This document shows positions 10,967 through 20,148 of a DNA stretch of 64,000 nucleotides, piece by piece. The notes beneath the pieces are model-generated. The model saw only the letters and a program-made list of their open reading frames with translations, searched no databases and had not been told where the DNA came from. Location: NCBI GenBank assembly GCA_025399215.1, contig MU621121.1, forward strand, positions 1 through 64,000, given 5' to 3'. Numbering within the stretch: the first letter of the stretch is position 1; each line of letters opens with the position of its first letter. This DNA comes from Globomyces pollinis-pini. Lineage: Eukaryota; Chytridiomycota; Chytridiomycetes; Rhizophydiales; Globomycetaceae. Made by a program: the position numbers and the translations under genes.

Positions 10967-11785
10967 CTACACTGAATTGACCCACTTTCGCACTTCAGAC
11001 ACCTTTGTATATACACCTGGACCTGTTGCACATTCAACTCCATAGGAAACGATCCCTGCCACTATGGCACTACCGTTGCCAGTGTCGACAAATAAAGGAC
11101 CACCCGAATCACCTTGACATGAATCAACTCCACCTCTTTTATAACCCGCACAGAATGCACTAGGAATGTGCTTTAGTTCAGGATAAATTTTATAACAAAG
11201 CTTTTTTGATGTGATTGGCAATATAACTTGCATTAACTTTTTCGATCCCTTTCCTGAACCTGCTTTTTTGTCACCCCATCCTGCCACTATCAATTTTTGA
11301 TGTCTATGAATCAAATTTCCATCATCTAACGTAACATTTGGTTGCCAGACGTTCCCACTTATCTGTTCTAATTTCCAAACAGCAACATCATATCCCTTAT
11401 CAACATCCACATAGTTTGGATGAACAACCATTTCTGATACTTTATAAACACTCGATTTCTCTTCCTCTATAGACTTTTTAAAGTTATATCGATGTGAATA
11501 AACAGTGAATCGTTTCTTTGGGTACAATTTGCCTTTACTTTCCAAAGTACAATGAGCTGCAGTCATTAACTTATTTCCCTCCAACAAACTTCCTCCACAC
11601 CAATAACCGTTGTCGTAATGAATAGCAACCAACCATGGGTATGTGTTGGGAGAACCTACAGGAGTTCCACCAATAATGCTTCTTTCAACATCTGAATAGT
11701 CTAGAGTATTGCTTTTTTGGAAATTCAATAAATCAACGACAGTGCATATAGCAATGGTTGTCAATAGCAAGTATAAGAAATTCAT
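10967..11785 (-). CDS. Secreted trypsin-like serine protease (S1A)
   Basis: Single-exon, 272-residue protein. A hydrophobic signal peptide covers about residues 1-17, followed by a short propeptide. The S1A fold is complete: IIGG at 37-40, TAAHC with catalytic His78, GYDVAVWKL with Asp133, and DSCQGDSGGP with Ser227. Asp221, six residues before the serine, is the S1 pocket residue that gives trypsin-like preference for Lys/Arg. Cysteine pairs C63-C79 and others fit the family. The activation site is odd: RSIIGG instead of R-IVGG, so the residue before the usual new N-terminal Ile is Ser. It lies between two MORN-protein genes on the same strand. Family and active site are sure; the substrate is unknown. 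Confidence 0.93.
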   Translation of the reverse strand: MNFLYLLLTTIAICTVVDLLNFQKSNTLDYSDVERSIIGGTPVGSPNTYPWLVAIHYDNGYWCGGSLLEGNKLMTAAHCTLESKGKLYPKKRFTVYSHRYNFKKSIEEEKSSVYKVSEMVVHPNYVDVDKGYDVAVWKLEQISGNVWQPNVTLDDGNLIHRHQKLIVAGWGDKKAGSGKGSKKLMQVILPITSKKLCYKIYPELKHIPSAFCAGYKRGGVDSCQGDSGGPLFVDTGNGSAIVAGIVSYGVECATGPGVYTKVSEVRKWVNSV

Positions 11786-11882
11786 TCTTGTTTATCCAAA
11801 AATTTCAACCCTTGTTACACAAACCCAGGCAATCTTTTTTGATATCATTTATTAACCAAATCAAACAAATGTGATCAGAGAA

Positions 11883-14207
11883 TTATTGAGTAGTAGCTCT
11901 TATTATGGAAAAGCTTTTAAACGGATTTCTCCACTTGATTATACCTCGCGGTTTGTCATTGATCCAATCCCCTTCATAAGGAATGGTAAAATCTTTGTAA
12001 ATCATTTTCCCATGACCGTGTCGTTTCGTATGAAATACCTGCCCTAAATACTGATCACCATTCGCGTACTTGATTTCTCCCGGACCTTTCATAACTTCAT
12101 TCTCCCACGTTCCAGAGTAGGAATGTCCTTCAGAGGTCATCATAACCCCTTTTCCATGCCGATTGCCTGCTAAAAATGACCCTTCAAAGACCGAATTGCC
12201 CCAAAAGAGCTTACCAACTCCATCGTAGAGTCCATGAGACCATTCTCCTTCATACATCCGAATATTATCATCACCATACACCATCATACCCTGACCTTGG
12301 AATTCGTTATTTTCAAATTCACCAATATATACATCCCCATTTGGATGGGTCATTTTGCCCCAACCCTGCATAATTCCGTGCACGAAATGACCAATATATA
12401 CACGTTCATCAGCAAACTGGAGCTCTCCTTGGCCATGCGGGTTGAAATTAGTATCCAATTCCCCATCATATTTATTCCCATCAGGCCAAGTCAGTTTAGC
12501 ATGCCCTTCTACCTTGTCATTCTTGAACTGTCCCACGCATATAGGGCCATCTTTAATGTGATACTTTCCGGATCCATGTCTTTTTCCATCAAGAAAGGAT
12601 CCAGCATAGTAATGTCCTTCTGACCAAAAAAAGACACCATTCCCTGTTCGTTTATTAGCATCGAATGTGCCTTCAAATCGATGTCCTGTAGAAAAGAAAT
12701 AAATTCCAGTGCCGTGCAATCGTGAATTCAAAAACTGGCCTTCATATACATCACCATCAGGCCATTGAAATCTTCCAAACCCATTAGGACAATGAGCGGC
12801 CCAGTTACCGTGATAGAGACGGCCATCACTGAAAGTAACTTGGACTATCCCATTAGGCTCTCCATTGATAAAGCTACCGCTATATAAATCACCACTTGCA
12901 CTAAATAATCTGCCATTCCCAGTCGCTTCTCCATCTTCAAATCGTCCTGAATACACTGAACCATCGTAATAATGATATATGCCTTCTCCAGCGGCAACAT
13001 CCCGTATGAAATCACCACTATACTCATTTCCATTTGGTAAGGTTAATTTACCTTTTCCGTGCTTAAAATCATTTTTATAAGAGCCCTTATAAATATGTCC
13101 ATCAGCGCGTTTATAATACCCATTTCCATGTTTTAGTCCATTCAAGAATCCACCATTATATAAATCACCATTTGGCCATTCATACTGCCCATTTCCGTTG
13201 GCATCACCATTGCTCCAATCCCCTTTATATGTTTCACCATTCTTGTACGTCATTTCTCCTTTACCAGTACGAATTCCATTTTTAAAATATCCCAAATACT
13301 CATTGCCATTTCTGCATGTTTCTTTACCATGTCCATTTGGTTGATTGTTTTCCCAATTACCGGTATACATTATTCTTTCATTGTCCTGACGCCAAGTAAT
13401 TTCACCCACTCCAGACCTCAATCCACATACATATTGACCAGTGTAGGTCCAATAATCTAAAGCAGTATACTTCCCTTGACCATGAGGTTTGCCACCAGCG
13501 CACTCTCCCCTATATATGTGGCCATTAAAGTATTTTATTTTGCCGTTTCGTACTAGTTGGTCTTCTCTCTCCTCGCCATAAAACACTCCAAACACTAAGG
13601 TATGTTTATCATCTTCTAAAGAATAATGGACAGGAATTTTTCCAACAAACTCTTTCACTGATTCATTACTAATGGCGCTTGTTGATTGGTTGAAATATTC
13701 TACAAACCACTTTAAAAAGAGCTTATCTTCATTTAGATCACTTTCATCTCTAGTTTGCCATCTTTCTAAATCTAATGTATGATATTCCCAGACTTTTGAG
13801 GATACCGAAAATCTTAAATCTTCATATAGGTTATGGAAACTTTCGTTTAAACGATGAATGGTTTTTAGACAATTCACTGTCAAAAACAAGTCATTTGTAA
13901 AATTGTTGATATTGAGAATGTGGTAGACCTCATTAAGCTCTTCAAATAACCTAAAAATACTAGTTAGTTATTCATACAAGTACTTTGATATATCCAACAG
14001 TGTTATTTCCAAAATCAAAGTGTTATACTTGATATTTGAGATCAAAATAACTGTTTTATTCAACCGTTCCAGCAATCGATCAGTTTGATGTTTGTTTTTA
14101 ATATTTACTTGAATTGTGTCTATTAATTTTGGAACAATAGTCTCTATCAATAATGGTATTACAGGTAGCAATTGAGAAAGTTGATCTGCAGGAATCGTTT
14201 TAATCAT
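11883..14207 (-). CDS. MORN-repeat protein 2 with MLKL/HeLo-like N-terminal bundle
   Basis: About 23 MORN repeats run from near residue 220 to the end (for example TYKGDWSNGDANGNGQYEW and VYEGQFLNSRLHGTGIYFF). The first two exons (joined across a 27-nt intron at 13951-13977) encode about 110 helical residues with KNKHQTDRLLERLNKTVILI, then EELNEVYHIL and LKTIHRLNESFHNLYEDL. This order and spacing recall the four-helix N-terminal domain of MLKL and related fungal proteins, where a K-x2-C/T-x2-L-x-E/R-R helix is followed by two long helices. That assignment is mine and needs a profile search. The start is the ATG at 14205-14207, though a further 5' exon is possible. It is a paralogue of the MORN protein on the other side of the protease gene. 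Confidence 0.85.
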
Positions 14208-14441
14208 TCTAAATATAATTCTATAACTTGGAATTCAATTCACATGCGTTCAAAATAGGTGACATTGACCAGATCAACTCTCACAAAGTCTTTCACGTCC
14301 ACATTGGTACCACATACTCGGAAATTTTAAATATTAAAAAGTAATAGCATTGAATACAATGAATTGAAATAAGGAAGGAAGAAACAATAAGAAATCGATA
14401 TTATTGATTTCAACCCGAACCAGTTTATTGATTAATCTGAG

Positions 14442-15713
14442 TCAACGAGAGAGTCGTTTGTCCCATTTTGCTTCCCATACAGGATACCTGTCTCTTTGAC
14501 AATCGTAGAACCAAGGCAATACCCTTACATTTTCCATAAAAAGCTCCACGTTTTCAATTGGAACAATTCTATCACCCCAATCGTTTTGCAGTTCAATGAC
14601 CAGATCTTGAAGAACTGTTTCATTTCCTTGCAGTCGATTTTGATTTGACAATACAAACAATCCTCCTTGACATTCAGAACAACTGAGACGTCTTGCAATT
14701 TGGTATGGCATATATGCATAATTGGACATATGCATTCCTCCAGTTAAAAAGTTTCCACTACTCCCACGCTGCCGATTAGGAAATGGTTGGAATTGTTTTG
14801 CGATATGCAATGGAAAGAATGTCGGGTCACCCAAGGTGTAAGGAAACCCAGGAACTGGAAAGTCAGGAAGGAACGCTTTATAGATGTCGCTCATTGGAAA
14901 CCAGATACCAATATCAATAGGTCCTTTCGGCTTGCAATGCTTGATCAAATGAATATTTTCTCGTGAAGGAATTTCGTCCACATCTCCAAATCCAATCATG
15001 TCATAATCGCCAAAGAATTCATTTTGACTGTTCCAATGGAGAAACTTTTTCCAACGTACATACTCTTGAGTACTTTCAAGTCCAAAAGTATCCCCTGAGA
15101 CTCCTTCTGCATCACTGTCATCGATAATTAAATGTATAACTTTGTCCCTTAAGTGATCAAATCGTTTTTGACTCTTAGCAATTTCCCACATTAAAGGTTT
15201 CTGAATATGTGCTCGATGGGTCTTTGTACATTCTAGGAGAAAAAAGTAATCTACTACGTCGTACAATTCGTTCAACAAAATTTCGAGTATATCTAAATCA
15301 AATGCAAACTGAATAACATGCCCAACTTTAGCCGGCGTTTCTCTTTTACCAGCAAATGCGTTTGGATACAACTCACAGTCAATTTCAGTATGATTTGTTA
15401 ATGGTGAGGGTTTGCAAGTGGTTGAATTAATGGATTCAGGTGGTTCCAAGAGTAAATAGTCAGTCATTAAAGTTAACATTTGTGATGTGTATCTTTGATC
15501 CATTTCAACGTCATCTGATTCGATAGCCACTCTCCAATCATCAAATGGGAAAGTAAGCATATCAGTTTGAAATCTATTAGTTTCAAGTATGTCATCTACT
15601 GCATCTGACTTCCAAAGCACACTTGTGGAATCATAAAACAGAGCAGTCAGAACAATACCTAAAAGAGTTAAAAAAGAAATGGTAATAGTAATTCTCGATT
15701 TCTTCTTTTGCAT
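14442..15713 (-). CDS. GT17 family N-acetylglucosaminyltransferase-like, type II membrane protein
   Basis: Intronless, 423 residues. A short basic tail is followed by one membrane segment (about residues 10-27), giving a type II Golgi topology with a lumenal catalytic domain. Residues 138-172 carry the GT17 signature (LDILEILLNELYDVVDYFFL then LECTKTH), and GFGDVDEIPS places a metal-binding DxD at about 244-246. The C-terminal third has NRQRGSSGNFLTGGMHMSN and VRVLPWFYDCQRDRYP. GT17 includes the animal MGAT3 enzyme that adds bisecting GlcNAc to N-glycans. Several NxS/T sites are present. I infer a Golgi GlcNAc transferase; the acceptor cannot be read from sequence. Confidence 0.85.
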   Translation of the reverse strand: MQKKKSRITITISFLTLLGIVLTALFYDSTSVLWKSDAVDDILETNRFQTDMLTFPFDDWRVAIESDDVEMDQRYTSQMLTLMTDYLLLEPPESINSTTCKPSPLTNHTEIDCELYPNAFAGKRETPAKVGHVIQFAFDLDILEILLNELYDVVDYFFLLECTKTHRAHIQKPLMWEIAKSQKRFDHLRDKVIHLIIDDSDAEGVSGDTFGLESTQEYVRWKKFLHWNSQNEFFGDYDMIGFGDVDEIPSRENIHLIKHCKPKGPIDIGIWFPMSDIYKAFLPDFPVPGFPYTLGDPTFFPLHIAKQFQPFPNRQRGSSGNFLTGGMHMSNYAYMPYQIARRLSCSECQGGLFVLSNQNRLQGNETVLQDLVIELQNDWGDRIVPIENVELFMENVRVLPWFYDCQRDRYPVWEAKWDKRLSR

Positions 15714-15754
15714 TTTATTGTAAGATTATTGTTTGTTTTACGTGTTCTCTTTAA

Positions 15755-15760
15755 GCGCGT
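15755..15760. promoter_or_regulatory. GCGCGT box upstream of the GT17 gene
   Basis: The sequence aagcgcgttcaa lies 42 bp upstream of the GT17 start codon. Related GCGCGTT/ACGCG boxes precede the next three minus-strand genes at 48-58 bp. The core resembles the ACGCG element bound by fungal MBF/SBF factors; function here is inferred. Confidence 0.35.
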
Positions 15761-15858
15761 TCAATTTCAAGCTAACAGTACAGAAAACATACAGAGATTA
15801 TTAAAGTACAATTTTTATATTGACGTAACGTTCTTTTTTCATTTAATTTGTCAATGTT

Positions 15859-16756
15859 TTACTTTTCATTGACATTAGTTGGTTTAAGTTGTTTAGGTCT
15901 ATGCTGTTTGGTTAATAAATAGTCAAAATAATAAAACTGGTAGTCTACTGTGATCAATATTTCACGTAAAAACGACCATTTACAATACGTAATGGTTTCC
16001 AAACCTAAAGTAAGAATTAGTTTCAAAATCTTACAAGGATTTGATAAATAGAATATTGCATTAATGGTTTTGAATACTGTCAGGATTGCAATTCTAACCA
16101 AACAAGAGTTCTTTATAGACTGTAAAGCTCTAATTAGTGGAGTACTCTTCATTTTCGCTTCTGTGACTACTCGAGAACTTTTACGATAAATAACATAGCT
16201 GCAGCAAAGGTCGTTAACTACTCCTGCAAAACACGTCACACTATCAATGAACGATATGTTACGAAAATAAACGTCTTCGTGAACATTTAAACTAGCACCA
16301 GTGAATCTCCAACAAACATTCGCAATTTTACTTCCTGAAATTGAAATGAAACCAAATAAAATGATGAATCTGTTGAATTTTTCGTTTGGTCGAGTCATAC
16401 CCCAAGCTAAACATGGCAAGCTAAGTAATGTAAATCACAGGCATTCATATTACTAGGTATCGCCAATAATTTCACCAGCATACCAAAATATACTGGGTAT
16501 TGAATCTTGCAAATATTTATAAACTTCAAAGGTATTCAAAACTTTCCACATCCCGTCACCCATCCAACGAAATAGAGGCATTAAAATCAATGAACGAAGT
16601 ATTCCCGTGTCACATCGAAAATCGTTAGATACCCTACATACAATTTAATCTTTATGGCAAATACCAAACATAAAATCCTAACCAGTCGAATGCTTGAGAC
16701 CAATGTCCAAATAATATCCATAATACTGTTGAAAATATTTTATCAATCAGTAGCAT
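15859..16756 (-). CDS. Multi-pass membrane protein, tandem paralogue A
   Basis: The product is not recognised. The start MLLIDKIFSTVLWILFGHWS at 16756 is shared in form with the next gene upstream, and splicing across three short introns gives one frame. Conserved stretches with the neighbour are FYVWRVSNDFRCDTGILRSL, IPSIFWYAGEIIGDT, WGMTRPNEKFNRFIILFGF, DSVTCFAGVVNDLCCSYVIY and REILITVDYQFYYFDYLLTK. Several hydrophobic helices (roughly five to seven) alternate with short polar loops, without an obvious signal peptide, so it is an integral membrane protein of about 260-270 residues. The basic tail (QHRPKQLKPTNVNEK) follows the last conserved block. Tandem duplication with paralogue B is clear; no known transporter or receptor motif is visible. 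Confidence 0.75.
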
Positions 16757-17122
16757 ACTTTACTTTGTTTCGTTTAAATGGGATATTAAGAAAAAGTGGT
16801 CTATCAAAAACGCGCAACAAGTCTGTGAATCTAGTTTTCAATAATAGGGTTTCTTCAACATCAATTGCTTAAAATTAATTAGAATGCCCTCAATTGTTTC
16901 TAGTTGAGCTATTCTATTATTATTTGTATCTTAGTTGCTCATTGGTTGGTATTTCAACTGTTCAGTAATTAGAGAGTAACTATAACATGACGGATTTTCA
17001 ATAAGGACGGAACAAAACATCGCTAGGTGCAAAACTAGACCTTTCCAAATCAGCAAAGTAGAGTATCCATAATATATTTACAAATAAACTGGCCTGCAAT
17101 TCTCCATTTCGATGCCCCCATT
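16757..17122. other. Spacer between the tandem membrane-protein genes
   Basis: A 366-bp stretch between the start of paralogue A and the stop of paralogue B. It contains an aacgcgc box at 16809-16815, 53 bp upstream of the A start codon. It is otherwise AT-rich, and I see no gene or RNA in it. Confidence 0.5.
16809..16815. promoter_or_regulatory. AACGCGC box upstream of membrane protein A
   Basis: On the gene's strand this reads GCGCGTT, 53 bp upstream of the start codon, in line with similar boxes at the neighbouring genes. The binding factor is unknown; MBF/SBF-like ACGCG elements are the nearest known motif. Confidence 0.35.
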
Positions 17123-17992
17123 TTATTTGCCTGAATGCTGCTTGGTAAGCAAATAATCCAAGTAGTAGAATTGATAATCAACAGTGATCAGTATTTCACG
17201 AAGGAAAGAGAATTTGCAAGTTGTGATTATATCCAAACCTGTATGCCATTAGCCCCGAATGTACACTTACAAGGATTGGAAATGTAGAATATCGCATTGA
17301 TGGTTTTAAATACCGTTAGGATTGCAATTCTAACCAAACATGATTGTTTGATGGATTGCAATGCTCTAACGAGTGGTGTACGCTTCGATCTTGATCTTAG
17401 TACTACTTTTGCACTCTTTCTATAAATTACATAACTGCAACATAAGTCATTAATCACTCCTGTAAAACAAGTCACGCTGTCTAGGTATGATAAATTACGA
17501 TAAAACACAGCTTCTTTCACATTCATACTAGCACCTGTGTACCTCCAAATACAATTTACAATTTTACTTGTTGCAATCAACGAGAATCCGAACATGATGA
17601 TAAACCTTTTCCATTTTTCATTGGGTTGAGTCATACCCCATGCAATCATTGGTAAGCTAAACAAATTGAGTCTAAATCTCGAATGCTTACTAAGTATCGC
17701 CGATTATTTCTCCAGAATACCAAAATACACTTGGTATTGCTGCTCGCCATAGTTTAGAAAATTCCAGAGTCGTCAAACACTTCCATATGGCATCACCTAC
17801 CCACCTAAATACCGGCATTAAAATCAAGGACCGAAGTATGCCTGTATCACATCGGAAATCATTAGATACCCTTGATATTTAATCTTTATGTGACATTTAC
17901 CAAACATAAAATCCTAGCCAATCGAATGCTTGAGACCAATGTCCGAATAGGATCCATAATAATGACGAAAATATTTTATCAACTAAAAGCAT
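17123..17992 (-). CDS. Multi-pass membrane protein, tandem paralogue B
   Basis: Paralogue of the gene just downstream, with the same exon pattern: MLLVDKIFSSLLWILFGHWS at the start (17992), an intron after FYVW, one before LPMIAWGMTQPNEKWKRF, and one after SNPC. Conserved polar and cysteine positions include FRCDTGILRSL, WRYTGASMNV, DSVTCFTGVINDLCCSYVIY and FLREILITVDYQFYYLDYLL. It ends with TKQHSGK, lacking the longer basic tail of paralogue A. Intron positions are kept while intron sequences have diverged, so the duplication is not recent. The function is unknown. The strong conservation of loop residues (GEIIGDT, PNEK) suggests these loops are functional. Confidence 0.75.
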
Positions 17993-18038
17993 CTTTCTAT
18001 AAAAAGTGGCAAATTTAAACTAGATTTAAAAAGCTGAT

Positions 18039-18046
18039 AACGCGTT
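18039..18046. promoter_or_regulatory. AACGCGTT box upstream of membrane protein B
   Basis: The palindromic ACGCGT core lies 47 bp upstream of the start codon of paralogue B. It equals the yeast MluI cell-cycle box core and belongs to a set of like-placed boxes in this block. Confidence 0.4.
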
Positions 18047-18075
18047 CATTCCAAAATGAAAATCAAATCAAAGAT

Positions 18076-18099
18076 GGATGGATATAAAGGTATCCATCC
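18076..18099. other. Perfect 9-bp inverted repeat (stem-loop)
   Basis: GGATGGATA (18076-18084), a 6-base loop, then TATCCATCC (18091-18099). It lies 84 bp upstream of the membrane protein B start codon and could form in its leader or act as a dyad binding site. Confidence 0.6.
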
Positions 18100-18376
18100 T
18101 AAAAATACAACATCTTAATCCTCAGTCAAAAACACATGTAGTTGTAGTGATGTAAACTTGATGTGATTCGTCTGAAATATAGTCTGAGTCACCTTGACAT
18201 TCTAATAAATTTACATATCCATCATACTTCACTGAAAATCATTATCTTAGTATTCAAGGTAAGCGATAGAATTCTCTAGAAATAATATATTTCTAGCTCA
18301 TCACAATTTTTCAGATGCTTTAATAGCAGGGTTCTGAACTTGACTAGTATTTGTAGAACTTTTCTTCCCAGTAGAT

Positions 18377-19300
18377 CTACCAAAGTTTTTCTAGAAATAA
18401 ATAGAAAGCAGTTGTTACCACTACAATGTATTTTCCCAAGTAAATAAAGGATACGCAAAATCCTGTCAAGTTTAGAAGAGCCTGGGGTGCAGTAGCAGTT
18501 GAGGCAGCGCGTCTCACATAAAGCGGATGGGTCAGTGGGATTTCTTGGAAGAGTAAGGTTCTATCAAGGACGAGCAATGTAGCTGGAGCTAATACCATAT
18601 AGACAATTAGAACAATATTTGCGAAAATGATTCGAATTAGTGCTTGAGCTACTCTGTCAAACTTTGAACTACTTCCAGAGTCATGGACAACTGATTTCGA
18701 AGCTATGTACCTAATCAATGCATAGATAAGATAAAAGAATACTGGAACGAGGAAAGCCCCAGTTATGATTTGAACAATACCTTGGCACAATGCTCGCCAA
18801 AAAGAATATCGTAGTAATTGCTGACCTGGCCAAACCAACAACGGACCAAAAAAGAATCCAAGATAAATCAAATAATAAAATGCCATAAAGATGGGCACTG
18901 CTAATGGAAACTGATCAACCAACGCTTTGGCTTTTCCAAGCACTTTAGATTTAGGTAGCAATGCAGACACCGAAATCCAATAGTAGAAAAATGTTGCAAT
19001 TAATCCGACAGCACCAAAAGTAATACATACTTGTATGATAGAGAAGACAACAGTCATTGCAATTCGTTGTTCAGCGACGGAAGTTCCTGCAACAGCATAT
19101 TTCTCGGAAATGCTTGAGAGGAAGGGTCCAAGTACGTGCCAAATTAGGAAAGCAGTTCGCATAAGCAACCCAATAATACCATTTGGACTTGTTATCCCAG
19201 AAGTCTTGCGATTCTTGATATCCAACGTAAGAGAAATCACAAGGAATAAAGCCGAAATAATATTGGTGGAAATATTAGCTATTAGCAATATATTTGCCAT
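18377..19300 (-). CDS. Seven-helix-type multi-pass membrane protein
   Basis: Intronless reading frame of 307 residues with about seven long hydrophobic segments, beginning with MANILLIANISTNIISALFL (no separate signal peptide) and including IIQVCITFGAVGLIATFFYY, FMAFYYLIYLGFFFGPLLVW, IITGAFLVPVFFYLIYALI, FANIVLIVYMVLAPATLLVL and FCVSFIYLGKYIVVVTTAFY. Loops are short and mostly basic on alternate sides. The layout would suit a seven-transmembrane receptor or a lipid-related membrane protein, but I see no family signature. A GT..AG pair just before the stop would replace the last residue with a 12-residue tail ending at 18301; it lacks a clear branch site, so the longer exon end was kept. An ACGCG and a GCGCGTTT box lie upstream of the start. 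Confidence 0.8.
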   Translation of the reverse strand: MANILLIANISTNIISALFLVISLTLDIKNRKTSGITSPNGIIGLLMRTAFLIWHVLGPFLSSISEKYAVAGTSVAEQRIAMTVVFSIIQVCITFGAVGLIATFFYYWISVSALLPKSKVLGKAKALVDQFPLAVPIFMAFYYLIYLGFFFGPLLVWPGQQLLRYSFWRALCQGIVQIITGAFLVPVFFYLIYALIRYIASKSVVHDSGSSSKFDRVAQALIRIIFANIVLIVYMVLAPATLLVLDRTLLFQEIPLTHPLYVRRAASTATAPQALLNLTGFCVSFIYLGKYIVVVTTAFYLFLEKLW

Positions 19301-19322
19301 TCAGAAATTTTGTAAAAAGATT

Positions 19323-19365
19323 ACGCGACTTACTGACGTTAAAAATTGTATGAATAAGCGCGTTT
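19323..19365. promoter_or_regulatory. ACGCG and GCGCGTTT boxes upstream of the 7TM-type gene
   Basis: acgcg at 19323-19327 and gcgcgttt at 19358-19365 lie 23 and 58 bp upstream of the start codon. With the boxes at the three genes downstream they form a recurrent, similarly placed element. Confidence 0.4.
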
Positions 19366-19528
19366 GATACAAAAAAAAAACTTTCAATGTCAAACGCTAT
19401 TGTAAGGATAGATCGATAATTTGGACATGCAGTAAAACAACAATGTATTTTACGAGTGTGACATGTTTAAAAAACTCGTTAACTATAATTGTAATTTTAT
19501 AGTGTTCTAAAGTATTTTTTTTCATGGT

Positions 19529-19735
19529 TTACTTGATTTTGATAGTAGCCAGATCCATCATGGCACTGTACCCTGCATTCGTTTGTGGTAACGGTGAAAC
19601 CAGTAAATCTTCTACTGGTGGATTGGGCATAAAATTATTTATGGTCGACCTAGTCAAAAATCCACCAAAAGATGCGATATGTTTTTGAACGGGGACGTTA
19701 CATGAAGTTGCCTTATTAGCGATAGGGTTGGCCAT
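19529..19735 (-). CDS. Possible small protein of 68 residues
   Basis: An ATG-started frame on the minus strand encodes MANPIANKATSCNVPVQKHI followed by a glycine- and proline-containing middle (FGGFLTRSTINNF, NPPVEDLL) and a lysine end. Composition looks protein-like rather than low-complexity. Upstream on the same strand two intron-like units (GT..branch-like..AG) can be seen between 19740 and 19820, so a spliced 5' leader is possible. I do not recognise the product. It is isolated between the 7TM-type gene and VPS16. It may be real but could also be chance. Confidence 0.4.
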   Translation of the reverse strand: MANPIANKATSCNVPVQKHIASFGGFLTRSTINNFMPNPPVEDLLVSPLPQTNAGYSAMMDLATIKIK

Positions 19736-20148
19736 GACACTCTAAAAATCCAATTAGTTAGCGATAGTGATGCATGGAGCTCACTGCATACTTAGTATGT
19801 TGTGTTTACCTGCACTGGTAGGTTAGCATACAACCATTGAAATTTAGATTACAATCAAGAGGTATGACCTTTATTATCTACTGCATACGACAGATTGTCT
19901 TCTGGACTTGAATACTTATGTCCTTCTTCCTACAAGATCTCAGATTGAATATTTATTTGGTCGTGTCGTTAATCGGCTTCATGTCCAACATATTCCACAA
20001 ATGCAATATAAATTTCATAGATTTCACTATCTACTTTTCATTTTGTTTGTTCATACGCGCAAACTATTAATTGAGAAGCTTATCTCATTGAAATATTTGA
20101 GAATGGGAATAGATGATAATGAAATAAACATTTTAATAAAAAAGAACA
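19736..20148. other. Gene-free stretch upstream of the small ORF, 3' of VPS16
   Basis: Contains intron-like GT..AG units near 19755-19820 on the minus strand that could belong to a spliced leader of the small ORF. An open plus-strand frame from 19908 runs into the VPS16 coding end and has no recognisable features. Nothing else is supported. Confidence 0.4.

Larger units (their letters stand above)
17993..18376. other. Spacer with an ACGCGT box and a 9-bp hairpin
   Basis: 384 bp between the start of membrane protein B and the stop of the 7TM-type gene. It contains aacgcgtt at 18039-18046 and the hairpin at 18076-18099. A possible last exon of the 7TM-type gene (down to a TGA at 18301-18303) could fall here. 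No other gene is seen. Confidence 0.45.

Noticed and set aside
12176..12623. Long plus-strand open frames opposite the MORN repeats (also near 9060-9540)
   Set aside because: They are antisense shadows of the periodic MORN coding sequence; the repeat frame on the minus strand explains them fully.
18140..18195. Possible C/D box snoRNA (TGATGT near CTGA motifs)
   Set aside because: The C box is imperfect, no terminal stem is visible, and CTGA is too common to count as evidence.
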